Shown in pieces: positions 10,151 through 18,901 of a stretch of 40,282 nucleotides of DNA (position 1 is its first letter; each line of letters begins with the position of its first letter). The notes beneath the pieces were generated by a model that was given only the letters and a program-made list of their open reading frames with translations, had not been told where the DNA came from and did no database searches. This stretch comes from Armatimonadota bacterium (GTDB taxonomy: Bacteria > Armatimonadota > Hebobacteria > CAIYQO01), in the NCBI GenBank assembly GCA_029553475.1, contig JAKPKV010000073.1:1-40282 (forward strand). The letters run 5' to 3'. Position numbers and translations under genes: made by a program.

Positions 10151-10840
10151 ATGCCGTATTGCTATGCCTATGCCCGTCCAGCGCTCACGGTAGATTGCGT
10201 GGTCTTCGGGTATGACGCCGAGGCGCTGCAGGTGCTGCTCATCCAGCGTGATCTGGAGCCGTTCATCGGGAAGTGGGCGCTGCCCGGGGGGTTTGTGCGG
10301 GTGGAGGAGACGCTGGACGACGCCGCCCGTCGGGAGCTGCGCGAGGAGACCGGCCTGGCCGATCTGTATCTGGAACAGCTGTACACCTTCGGCGCGCTGG
10401 CCCGCGACCCGCGCGAGCGGGTGGTGAGCGTGGCCTACTACGCGTTGGTCGAGCTTTTCAGCCACCCCGTGCGGGCCGCCACCGACGCGCGCGACGCCGC
10501 CTGGTTCCCGGTGGCGGACACCCCGCCGCTCGCCTTCGATCACGCCGACATCCTCGCCGTCGCCCATGCTCGCCTGCGCGGCAAGGTGCGCTACCAGCCC
10601 ATCGGCTTTGAGCTGCTGCCGGAGAAATTCACCCTCACCCAGCTTCAACGCCTGTACGAAACGATCCTCGACCAGCCGCTGGATAAACGCAACTTTCGCA
10701 AAAAAATCCTCGGCATGGGCCTCCTCGTCGAACTGGACGAGGTGGAACAAGACGTCGCCCACCGCGCCGCGCGCCTGTACCGTTTTGATGCGGCGACGTA
10801 TCGGCGGCTTTGTGAGCGGGGGTTCAATTTTGAACTCTGA
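10151..10840 (+). CDS. NrtR-like Nudix-domain transcriptional regulator
   Basis: 229 residues. The N-terminal Nudix domain (about 8-135) carries the box [23 protein letters not shown], which matches GX5EX7REUXEEXGU in full. The C-terminal ~80 residues ([30 protein letters not shown]) match the winged-helix half of the NrtR family, which controls NAD-synthesis and ADP-ribose genes. Many NrtR proteins have a decayed Nudix box and only bind ADP-ribose; here the catalytic residues look intact, so enzyme plus regulator is possible. It precedes a second Nudix gene, and its own promoter is visible. Which genes it controls cannot be told from this window. Confidence 0.82.
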   Translation: MPYCYAYARPALTVDCVVFGYDAEALQVLLIQRDLEPFIGKWALPGGFVRVEETLDDAARRELREETGLADLYLEQLYTFGALARDPRERVVSVAYYALVELFSHPVRAATDARDAAWFPVADTPPLAFDHADILAVAHARLRGKVRYQPIGFELLPEKFTLTQLQRLYETILDQPLDKRNFRKKILGMGLLVELDEVEQDVAHRAARLYRFDAATYRRLCERGFNFEL

Positions 10841-10907
10841 AACAGTTTCTTACAGGGACGACTACACCGGTCCGCGAATAGATCACCCGGCAAAGGAATC
10901 AGTAACG

Positions 10908-11444
10908 ATGACGCATGACATCGAAGTGCTTGGCGAGGGCCGTTTTCTGCGGTTGCTGCGCCGCGGGCGATGGGAATTCGTCGAGCGGCCGAATTTGCGC
11001 GGCGTGGTCGGCATCGTGGCGGTGACGGGGGAGGGGAAGCTGCTGCTCGTTGAGCAGTACCGCCAGGCTGTTGGGGCGACGGTGATTGAGCTGCCCGCCG
11101 GATTGGCCGGTGACCTGCCGGGCGCGGAGGGGGAGGAGCTGGCCACCGCCGCACAGCGCGAGCTGCGCGAGGAAACGGGCTATGCGGCCGCGCGCATGAC
11201 GTTCCTCTGCGACGGCCCGCCTTCGGCCGGCGTCACCAATGAAGTCATCACCCTCTTCCTCGCGGAAGGGCTGGAGAAAGTGGAAGACGGCGGCGGCGAC
11301 GAGACCGAAGAGATCACCATTCACGAGGTGCCGCTCGCGGAGGTCGCGCGCTGGCTGGAGGACCGCCGCCGCGAGGGGAAGATGCTCGACCTGCGCATCT
11401 ATACCGGGTTGTATTTTCTGCTGGCGGGCGCGGGCGGTCACTGA
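10908..11444 (+). CDS. Nudix hydrolase, probable ADP-ribose pyrophosphatase
   Basis: 178 residues. Features of the ADPRase subgroup: VEQYRQAVGATVIELPAG, then [11 protein letters not shown] as the Nudix helix after a ~10-residue insertion (DLPGAEGEE), and ITLFLAEGLE followed by an acidic stretch. Would hydrolyse ADP-ribose to AMP and ribose 5-phosphate in the cytosol. It lies 67 bp after the NrtR-like gene, with AAAGGA 10 nt before ATG 10908, so the pair likely forms an operon for NAD turnover. Confidence 0.87.
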   Translation: MTHDIEVLGEGRFLRLLRRGRWEFVERPNLRGVVGIVAVTGEGKLLLVEQYRQAVGATVIELPAGLAGDLPGAEGEELATAAQRELREETGYAAARMTFLCDGPPSAGVTNEVITLFLAEGLEKVEDGGGDETEEITIHEVPLAEVARWLEDRRREGKMLDLRIYTGLYFLLAGAGGH

Positions 11445-11476
11445 TGCGTATGCGATAATTCATACCTGTCGCGGGT

Positions 11477-11600
11477 CGTCACGATAGACCTTGCCTCGTC
11501 CATCATAGGGAACGCCCGCCGTGGCGTTCCGGGGCTCTGGCTCTCGCCCGCATCGGCTCACCCCTGCGGCGACCCGGAACGCCACGGCGGGCGTTCCCTA
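11477..11600. repeat. 27-bp inverted repeat with conserved 26-bp lead-in (family R3, copy 1)
   Basis: 11506-11532 (TAGGGAACGCCCGCCGTGGC...) is the exact reverse complement of 11574-11600. The lead-in CGTCACGATAGACCTTGCCT... at 11477-11502 recurs exactly, reversed, at 20210-20235 beside a shorter version of the same inverted repeat. It lies 61 bp after the Nudix stop and may incidentally end that transcript. Confidence 0.75.
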
Positions 11601-11734
11601 CCAGCGGTCGGTGCGCAGAGCACGAGACAGCGTGACGACCCGCTACAGATGACCCGCTACAGATAGGGGATAGGAGATAGGAGTAAGAGGTAGAGGAGAT
11701 GATGTCATCCCGAAGGGATCACCCCCGCCAGCCA
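11601..11734. other. low-complexity intergenic sequence, no gene
   Basis: Contains two near-identical GACCCGCTACAGAT phrases (11637-11665) and a purine-rich run of degenerate ATAGG words (11660-11700). No coding or RNA signal recognised. Confidence 0.5.
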
Positions 11735-12220
11735 CGGGCGGCGCGCCAGCGGACCCCGCAGGCAGCACCCGGTCGCCCACCCACCCCCATGTCCCGCAGG
11801 GACCGAAGCCGTTAGCCACGGGTGGAGCGATAGCGGAACCCGTGGGACCCGGCCGCAAAACATCTAAAGCCCCGCAGGGGCGACAGCGTCCCGTCCCATC
11901 GCTACCGCGGAGCATCCGGAATCCTCCTCCTGCAACGTCACCGTCCGCTGCGGCTCGGCCTGCGGCTCGCGATACTGCTTCACCGCGTCCCATCCGCTCA
12001 CGCTGCTCGAGGAGGCGCGGGGCCATCTCCGGTCGGGGCGGCGAATGAATCGGCCATGATCTCCTCCTGCTGTCGCCCCTGCGGGGCTATGATGTTTTGC
12101 AGGACGGGGTCCACGGGTTCCGCTATCGCTCCACCCGTGGCTAACGGCTTCGGTCCCTGCGGGACATGGGGGTGGGGGGCGACCGGGCGCTGTCCGGGGG
12201 GTCCGCTGGCGCGCCGCCCG
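11735..12220. repeat. Composite palindromic element R2, copy A
   Basis: About 150-bp imperfect inverted arms (11735-11886 and 12070-12220) flank a 183-bp core. Both arms carry, reading inward, a GCGCGCCAGCGGACCCC phrase, GTCCCGCAGGGACCGAAGCC, GTTAGCCACGGGTGGAGC and GCCCCGCAGGGGCGACAG. A second copy with the same plan is at 19676-20129. The core contains, on the minus strand, an AGGAGGAG ribosome-like site and ATG (12056) at the start of a 19-codon frame. An overlapping frame from ATG 12026 is open in both copies. No transposase is recognisable. Likely a MITE-like or REP/BIME-like dispersed element. Confidence 0.75.
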
Positions 12221-12307
12221 ATTCCCGTGGGGCGCCCCCGGTCAAGATGGCGAAGCGAGGCGCAGCGTGACGACCCACTACATTTAACAAAGAGAGTGCA
12301 AACTCGT

Positions 12308-12433
12308 GCGGAGTACAACTCCGCGGCCCCAGCGTCCCCCGGATTGAAATCCGGGGCTGGAGAGACGAAGTCCGCCCCCGCGGACTGGCCGGAGCGGGCC
12401 GACTCGCCGGATACCGAGCATGAGCGGGAGTCA
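12308..12433. repeat. Dispersed repeat R1, copy 1
   Basis: Begins with the dyad GGAGTACAACTCC-GCGGCCCC, then the hairpin CCCCGGAT-TGAA-ATCCGGGG, then GGAGAGACGAAGTCCGCCCC, and ends near GGATACCGAGCA. Nearly the same 125 bp recur at 34524-34646, with fragments at 3655-3682 and 3889-3962. The remaining 12434-12596 is leader to the alpha-2-macroglobulin gene without a clear promoter. Confidence 0.75.
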
Positions 12434-12596
12434 GTTGGCAACGCGCGCGGATCGGGAGAGATTCCGGGCGCGGACGACCAGATTTGATGCGGCGCATTTG
12501 CGAGAAAAAAGTTTTCGGCATCCGGGAACAATCGTCGCCCCCGCGCGGTCCAATCCACAAACGAGTGAATATTTCCTGTGAAAGGGATGGGTGACT

Positions 12597-15500
12597 ATGA
12601 AACATCTCCGCGTCGTGCTCTTCACCGTCTTCGCGCTGGCGCTGCTGCTTGTCGGGCGCATGCAGGCCGTCAACGGGCAGGCGCCCGATCCGAAACAGCG
12701 GGAGACCGGACATCAACTGATGCGGGACGGCAACTGGAAGGACGCGTACGAGCGTCTCGCGCCGCTGGCGTTGAACCCGCGGGATGACCCGGCGCGCGTC
12801 GGCGATGACCTGACGAGCGCCATCCAGTGCCTGTACAATCTGGGACGGGCCAACGAGGTGGACGCGTTCCGCGAGAAGGTGATCGCCGCCCACGGCGGCA
12901 ACTGGCGCCTGCTCTACGCCGCCGCCGAGAGTTACATCAACGGCCAGCATTACGGCTTCATGATCGCCGGCAACTTCGAGCGCGGCAGCCATCGCGGCGG
13001 CGGCAAGTGGGTGAACGCCGCCGAGCGCGACCGCGTGCGCGCCCTGCAGCTCATGGAACAGGCGCTGAAGCAGATTACCCCTGGCGACAACCGCGCCGCC
13101 GTCGGCCACTTCTGCTGGAGCTTCGCGCAGATGCTGCTCGGCAACCGCGGCTGGTCCGAAGCCTGGCGTTTGCAGGATCTGACCGATTTGTCCACCCTCC
13201 CCGATTATGACGAGGGCGGCTACTACGGCGGTGGGCGCGGCGCCCCGGTGGACGAAAACGGCGATCCCATCCTCTACGCCGTCCCTGACTCCTGGGCCGA
13301 CGCGCACAACGACGGCGAGCGCTGGCGCTGGATGCTGAAGATGGTCGAGATGAACCAGCCGGAGCGGCAGGCCGAGGTGCAGATGCACTTCGCCAACTTC
13401 CTGCAGGCGCAGTTCGGCGTGGAGACGCTCTCCCAGTACCGCTGGTTCGGGCGCGGCGCGGATGACGGCAAGCCCGGCCGCTACGCCGTGGAGACGCTCA
13501 CCGATGACGAGACGATGGCGCGCCTGGCCACCGGCCCGCGGCGCTTCACGCTGCCCGACGAGTTCAACTATCTCGCCCTGTATAAGCAGGTTGCCGACGG
13601 CAACTCGGCCTTTAAGAACCAGGCGATCTCGACGGTGGCCTCGCATTACGAAAACCGCCGTCAGTTCGACCGTGCGGTGGAATACTGGCGGCGGCTGGCC
13701 GACAAGCAGCACGCCCGCGACCGCATCGCGCAGATCACCGGCAACTGGGGCGTCTTCGAGCCGGTGGTGACGCAGCCGGCCGGCAAGGGCGCCACCGTGG
13801 ATTTTCGCTTCCGCAACGGCAATAAGGTGCACCTGGAAGCGCGCGCGATCAACGTGCAGGCGGTGCTCGCCGACGTCAAAGCGTATCTGAAGACGAATCC
13901 GCGGCAGTTGGATCGGCGGAATATTGACCTCGGCAACCTGGGCTATCGCATCATCACCGAGAATCAGACGAAATACGTCGGCGAGACCGTGGCCGCCTGG
14001 GACGCGCCGCTGACCCCGCGCCCCGGCCACTTCGACCGCCGTGTGACGCTGGCCACGCCGCTGAAGACAGCCGGCGCCTATCTGCTCACCGGCACCATGC
14101 TGGACGGCAATACCAGCCGCATCATCATCTGGGTGGCCGATACCGCCATCGTGAAGAAGGGCATGAGCAACCAGCTCTTCTACTACGTGGCCGACGCGGT
14201 GACCGGCAAACCGATCCCCAATGCGGCGCTGGACTTCTTCGGGTATCAGCAGAAGTGGGTGAATGAGAACAACGGGCGCGGCTACAGCACGGTGGCCGTG
14301 CAGAGCTACCAGAAGACCACTGACGCCAACGGACAGCTTCTCCTGCCCGGCAGCGAGCAGGATCGGCAGTATCAGTGGGTCGTCACCGCCACCGGCGGCG
14401 GCCGCCTGGCCTACCTGGGCTACACCGGCGCCTGGTATCAGCCCTATCAGGACGCCACCTACGAGAACATGAAGGTCTTCGTCATCACCGACCGCCCGGT
14501 CTATCGCCCGGAGCAGACCGTGAAGTTCAAGTTCTGGGTGAACCAGGCGAAGTACGACCTGGAAGGCAAAAGCCCCTTCGCCGGCCAGCCCTTCACCGTG
14601 CGCATCAACAACCCGATGGGCGAGAAGGTGTACGAGAAAACGCTGACCGCCGATGAGTTCGGCGGTTTCGACGGCGAATTCGCCCCCGGCGCCGACGCGA
14701 AGCTGGGCGTCTACAGCATCGCCACCAGCAATCCCGCCGCCCCCGCGAACGGCGCCAAACCCGTCCGGGGTGGGGCGATCATCGCGGACGCCCCGGTGGA
14801 GATCGCACCGGGTGTGCGGATCAGCGGCGGCGGCAGTTTTCGCGTCGAGGAGTATAAGAAGCCGGAATTCGAGGTGAAGGTCCACGCGCCCACCGAGCCG
14901 GTGGCGCTCGGCGAGCCGGTGGTCGCGTCCATCGAGGCGAAATACCTCTTTGGCGCGCCCGTCACCAACGCGAAGGTGAAATATAAGATCCTCCGCACCG
15001 GCTACACCGAGTCCTGGTATCCGGCCGACCGCTGGGATTGGCTCTACCGGCCCGGTTATTGGTGGTACGGCTACGACTACACCTGGTATCCCGGCTTCCG
15101 CGACTGGGGCTGCCTGCGGCCCGTGCCCATCTGGTGGGGCTGGCGCGGCCAGCCGCAGCCGGAGCTGGTGGCCGAAGCGGAGGCGCCGGTGCGCGCGGAC
15201 GGCACCGTGCCGGTGACCATTGACACCGCGCTGGTGAAAGAGCTGCTCGGCGACACCGATCATCGCTACGAGATCACCGCGGAAGTCACCGATTCCTCCC
15301 GCCGCACCATCGTCGGCACGGGGTCGGTCATCGTCGCCCGCAAGCCGTTCACGGTGTATGCCTGGGTGGACCGCGGCCACTACCGCGTGGGCGATCCCAT
15401 TCAGGCCAGCTTCAATGCCCACACCCTCAGCGGCGTGCCGGTGAAGGGCCGCGGCGTCGTCCGTCTGCTGCAGGTGTCCTACACGGCCGACGCATCGGGG

Positions 15501-18500
15501 ATGCTGCAGCCGGTGGAGCGTGAGGTGCAGCGCTGGCCGCTCGACACGAACGCCGAGGGCACCGCGCGCCTGCAGATGAAGGCCGACCGCGCCGGGCAGT
15601 ATCGCGTCAGTTATAAGCTCACCGACGAGCAGAAGCACGAGATCGAAGGCGGCTACGTCTTCTACGTGCGCGGCGACGGCGTGGACGGCAGCCAGTTCCG
15701 CTTCAACGATCTGGAGCTGCTCACCGACAAGCGGGCGTACCGGCCCGGCGAAAATATCAGCCTGCTCGTCAACACGAACCATGACGATGCCACCGTGCTC
15801 CTCTTCGTGCGCCCGGCCAACGGCGTCTACCTGCCGCCGAAGGTGCTGCGCCTGAACGGGAAGACGGCCTTCGAGCAGATCGCCGTGCTGAAGAAGGACA
15901 TGCCGAACTTCTTCATCGAGGCGCTCACCGTCGCCGGCGGCAAGGTCTTCACCGAAATCCGCGAGGTGATGGTGCCGCCCGAGCAGCGCGTGCTCACCGT
16001 GCAGGTGCAGCCCACCGCCTCCACCCTGCAGCCCGGGAAGGACAACCCCGTGCGCGTGAAGGTGACCGACGCCGACGGGAAGCCGTATCAGGGCACGCTG
16101 GCGGTCAGCGTTTACGACAAAGCGGTGGAATATATCTCCGGCGGCAGCAACGTGCCGGAGATCAAGTCCTTCTTCTGGAAGTGGCAGCGCCACCATAGCC
16201 CGCAGACCGAGCACAGCCTGAATCGCGGCGGCGGCAATATCCTGCTGCGCAATGAACGCGGCATGGGCTTCCTCGGCATCTTCGGCTACTCCATCGCCGA
16301 CGAAGATCTGCGCGACGACGTGGGCCTGGAATCCGCCGCCGCATACGGAGACATCTCCGGGGTGAGAACGCTGGGCGCCCGCACCGCCGGCGCGCTGGCG
16401 GTGGATGGCATAGCGCCGGCGGCGCCGATGGCGGCGAAGGCGATGGAGGCTAACGGCCTGATGGCCGATCGTTCGGCAGGTGACGCGGCCGGCGGCGGGG
16501 GCGAGCCCCCGCTGGCGGCGGCCACCGTGCGCACGAACTTCGCCGACACCGCCTACTGGGCGGCGACGGTGCGGACGGACGCCAACGGCCTCGCCACGCT
16601 GCCGGTGAAGATGCCCGACAGCCTGACCACCTGGAAAGCGCGGGTGTGGGCGATGGGCGATGGCGCGCGGGTCGGCGAGGGCACCGCCGAGATCATCACC
16701 CGGAAGAACATCATGGTGCGCCTGCAAGCGCCGCGCTTCTTCATGCAGAAGGACGAAGTGGTGCTCTCCGCCGTGGTGCATAACTACCTGCCGGCGGCCA
16801 AAGCCGTGCGGGTGGCGCTGGAGCTGGACGGCGCGGTGCTGGAGCCGATCAATCCCGCCGCCGAGCCGCTGACGCGCACAGCGATGATCCCCGCCGGCGG
16901 CGAGGCGCGCGTGGACTGGCGCGTCCGCGTGGTGGCCTCCAACTTCGCCACCGTGCGGGTGAAGGCGCTCACCGACCAGGAATCGGACGCCATGCAGATG
17001 GTCTTCCCGGCCTACGTGCACGGCATGCTGAAGACGGACAGCTACAGCGGCGCCATCCGCCCCGACGGCACGGAGAGCACGGTGACGCTGCGCGTGCCGG
17101 CCGAGCGCCTGCCGCAGTACAGCCGCCTGGAAGTGCGCTACTCGCCCTCGCTGGCGACTTCGATGGTGGACGCGCTGCCCTATCTGGTCAGCTATCCCTA
17201 TGACAATACGGAATCCACGCTGAACCGCTTCCTGCCCACCATCATCACGCAGAAGGTGCTGCAGAAGATGGGCGTGGACCTGAAGGATATCCAGGCCAAG
17301 CGCACCAACCTGAACGCGCAAGAGATCGGCGACGACCGCCAGCGCGCGCAGGACTGGAAGCGCATCTACCAGCCGTGGGAGGGTACGCGCAACCCGGTGT
17401 TCGACGACGCCGAGGTGGCGCGGATGATCCAGCATAACCTGAACCGGCTGCAGAGCATGCAGTGCGGCGACGGCGGCTGGGGCTGGTTCAGCGGCTGGGG
17501 CGAGCGCTCCTGGCCGCACACCACCGCGCTGGTGGTGCACGGCCTGCAGATCGCCCGCGAGATCGGCGTGACGGTGCCGCCGGAGATGATCCGGCGCGGC
17601 GTCGCCTGGCTGCAGGGCTACCAGGCCGAGCAGATCAACTGGCTGCGGCGCGGCGACGCGGAGAAGTCGGAATGGCCGTACAAGAAGACGGCCGATGCGC
17701 TGGACGCCTTCGTCTACATGGTGCTCGTGGATGAAAAGGCCGACAGCGCCGTCATGCGCGGCTACCTGTGGCGCGACAGGGTGAGCCTGCCCGTCTACGC
17801 GAAGAGCATGTTCGCCATGGCGCTGCACCGGGTGGGGGACGTCGAGAAGCGCGACGCCGTCATCACCAACATCGAGCAGTTCCTCGTGCAGGATGACGAG
17901 AACCAGACCGCCTACCTGCGCCTGCCGGAGAATAGCTGGTGGTACTGGTACGGCAGCGAGTACGAGGCGCAGGCCTACTATCTGAAGCTGCTGGCGCTCA
18001 CCAACCCGAAGAGTGAGACGGCATCGCGGCTGGCAAAATACCTCATCAACAACCGCAAGCATTCCACCTACTGGAACAGCACGCGGGACACCGCCATCGT
18101 GGTGGAGGCGCTGGCCGACTACATCAAAGCCAGCGGTGAGGACAGCCCGAATATGACGGTGGAGGTGAAGCTGGACGGCAAGACGGTGAAAACGGTGCGC
18201 ATTGACAAGGCCAATCTCTTCACCTTCGATAATAAGCTGATCCTCGACGGGCCGGCGGTGACGACCGGCCAGCACACCCTCACCGTGGTGAAGAAGGGGA
18301 CGGGGCCGCTCTACTTCAACGCCTACCTGACGAACTTCACCACGGAAGACGTGATCACGAGGGCGGGGCTGGAGATCAAGGTCAACCGCAAGTACTATAA
18401 GCTGACGCGGGTGGAGAAGACGACGAAGGTGGCCGGCACCCGCGGCCAGTCGCTTGACCAGCGCGTGGAGAAGTACGAGCGCACCGAGCTGCCGAACCTG

Positions 18501-18842
18501 GCCGCCGTGAAGAGCGGCGACCTCATCGAGGTGGAGCTGGTCATTGACGCGAAGAACGACTACGAGTACATCCTGCTGGCCGATATGAAGGCGGCGGGGT
18601 TTGAGCCGGTGGAAGCCCGCAGCGGGTACGGCGGCAACGAAATGGGCGCGTACACGGAGTATCGCGACAACCGCGTCTGCTTCTTCGTGCAGCGCCTCGC
18701 CCGCGGCACGCATAGCCTCAGTTATCGCCTGCGCGCCGAGACCCCCGGCAAATTCAGCGCCTTGCCCACCACCGCGACGGGCATCTACGCGCCGGAGCTG
18801 CGCGCGAACTCGGACGAGCTGAAGCTGCAGATCACGGATTGA
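12597..18842 (+). CDS. Very large alpha-2-macroglobulin family protein, thioester lost
   Basis: 2081 residues, signal peptide (KHLRVVLFTVFALALLLV then MQAVNGQA). Residues ~30-400 are helical and TPR-like (DGNWKDAYERLAPLAL, YENRRQFDRAVEYWRRLAD). Macroglobulin-type beta domains follow with the hallmark ITDRPVYRPEQTVKFKFWV near 630, a second at ~1045 (LLTDKRAYRPGENISLLVN), and the A2M region YWAATVRTDANGLATLPVKM-PDSLTTWK near 1320. The alpha-helical thioester domain has YPYDNTES at 1534-1540 where active members have YPYxCTEQ, so Cys is Asn1537 and Gln is Ser1540. No covalent protease trapping is expected. A Trp/Tyr-rich insert lies at ~806-851. ATG 12597 follows AAAGGG by 10 nt. No pbpC (penicillin-binding protein 1C) neighbour, which often accompanies bacterial A2M, is present. 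Likely periplasmic or surface protein. Confidence 0.9.
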   Translation: MKHLRVVLFTVFALALLLVGRMQAVNGQAPDPKQRETGHQLMRDGNWKDAYERLAPLALNPRDDPARVGDDLTSAIQCLYNLGRANEVDAFREKVIAAHGGNWRLLYAAAESYINGQHYGFMIAGNFERGSHRGGGKWVNAAERDRVRALQLMEQALKQITPGDNRAAVGHFCWSFAQMLLGNRGWSEAWRLQDLTDLSTLPDYDEGGYYGGGRGAPVDENGDPILYAVPDSWADAHNDGERWRWMLKMVEMNQPERQAEVQMHFANFLQAQFGVETLSQYRWFGRGADDGKPGRYAVETLTDDETMARLATGPRRFTLPDEFNYLALYKQVADGNSAFKNQAISTVASHYENRRQFDRAVEYWRRLADKQHARDRIAQITGNWGVFEPVVTQPAGKGATVDFRFRNGNKVHLEARAINVQAVLADVKAYLKTNPRQLDRRNIDLGNLGYRIITENQTKYVGETVAAWDAPLTPRPGHFDRRVTLATPLKTAGAYLLTGTMLDGNTSRIIIWVADTAIVKKGMSNQLFYYVADAVTGKPIPNAALDFFGYQQKWVNENNGRGYSTVAVQSYQKTTDANGQLLLPGSEQDRQYQWVVTATGGGRLAYLGYTGAWYQPYQDATYENMKVFVITDRPVYRPEQTVKFKFWVNQAKYDLEGKSPFAGQPFTVRINNPMGEKVYEKTLTADEFGGFDGEFAPGADAKLGVYSIATSNPAAPANGAKPVRGGAIIADAPVEIAPGVRISGGGSFRVEEYKKPEFEVKVHAPTEPVALGEPVVASIEAKYLFGAPVTNAKVKYKILRTGYTESWYPADRWDWLYRPGYWWYGYDYTWYPGFRDWGCLRPVPIWWGWRGQPQPELVAEAEAPVRADGTVPVTIDTALVKELLGDTDHRYEITAEVTDSSRRTIVGTGSVIVARKPFTVYAWVDRGHYRVGDPIQASFNAHTLSGVPVKGRGVVRLLQVSYTADASGMLQPVEREVQRWPLDTNAEGTARLQMKADRAGQYRVSYKLTDEQKHEIEGGYVFYVRGDGVDGSQFRFNDLELLTDKRAYRPGENISLLVNTNHDDATVLLFVRPANGVYLPPKVLRLNGKTAFEQIAVLKKDMPNFFIEALTVAGGKVFTEIREVMVPPEQRVLTVQVQPTASTLQPGKDNPVRVKVTDADGKPYQGTLAVSVYDKAVEYISGGSNVPEIKSFFWKWQRHHSPQTEHSLNRGGGNILLRNERGMGFLGIFGYSIADEDLRDDVGLESAAAYGDISGVRTLGARTAGALAVDGIAPAAPMAAKAMEANGLMADRSAGDAAGGGGEPPLAAATVRTNFADTAYWAATVRTDANGLATLPVKMPDSLTTWKARVWAMGDGARVGEGTAEIITRKNIMVRLQAPRFFMQKDEVVLSAVVHNYLPAAKAVRVALELDGAVLEPINPAAEPLTRTAMIPAGGEARVDWRVRVVASNFATVRVKALTDQESDAMQMVFPAYVHGMLKTDSYSGAIRPDGTESTVTLRVPAERLPQYSRLEVRYSPSLATSMVDALPYLVSYPYDNTESTLNRFLPTIITQKVLQKMGVDLKDIQAKRTNLNAQEIGDDRQRAQDWKRIYQPWEGTRNPVFDDAEVARMIQHNLNRLQSMQCGDGGWGWFSGWGERSWPHTTALVVHGLQIAREIGVTVPPEMIRRGVAWLQGYQAEQINWLRRGDAEKSEWPYKKTADALDAFVYMVLVDEKADSAVMRGYLWRDRVSLPVYAKSMFAMALHRVGDVEKRDAVITNIEQFLVQDDENQTAYLRLPENSWWYWYGSEYEAQAYYLKLLALTNPKSETASRLAKYLINNRKHSTYWNSTRDTAIVVEALADYIKASGEDSPNMTVEVKLDGKTVKTVRIDKANLFTFDNKLILDGPAVTTGQHTLTVVKKGTGPLYFNAYLTNFTTEDVITRAGLEIKVNRKYYKLTRVEKTTKVAGTRGQSLDQRVEKYERTELPNLAAVKSGDLIEVELVIDAKNDYEYILLADMKAAGFEPVEARSGYGGNEMGAYTEYRDNRVCFFVQRLARGTHSLSYRLRAETPGKFSALPTTATGIYAPELRANSDELKLQITD

Positions 18843-18864
18843 GTCGTACTGCCACGATGGCGGG

Positions 18865-18900
18865 CGCGCGGGGGACGGTCCAATGGCCGTCCCCCGCGCG
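18865..18900. terminator. shared hairpin between convergent genes
   Basis: A 14-bp G+C stem (18865-18878 with 18887-18900) sits between the alpha-2-macroglobulin stop and the PAP2 stop. It fits a bidirectional terminator by position, though U-tracts are lacking on both sides. Confidence 0.6.
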
Positions 18901-18901
18901 G

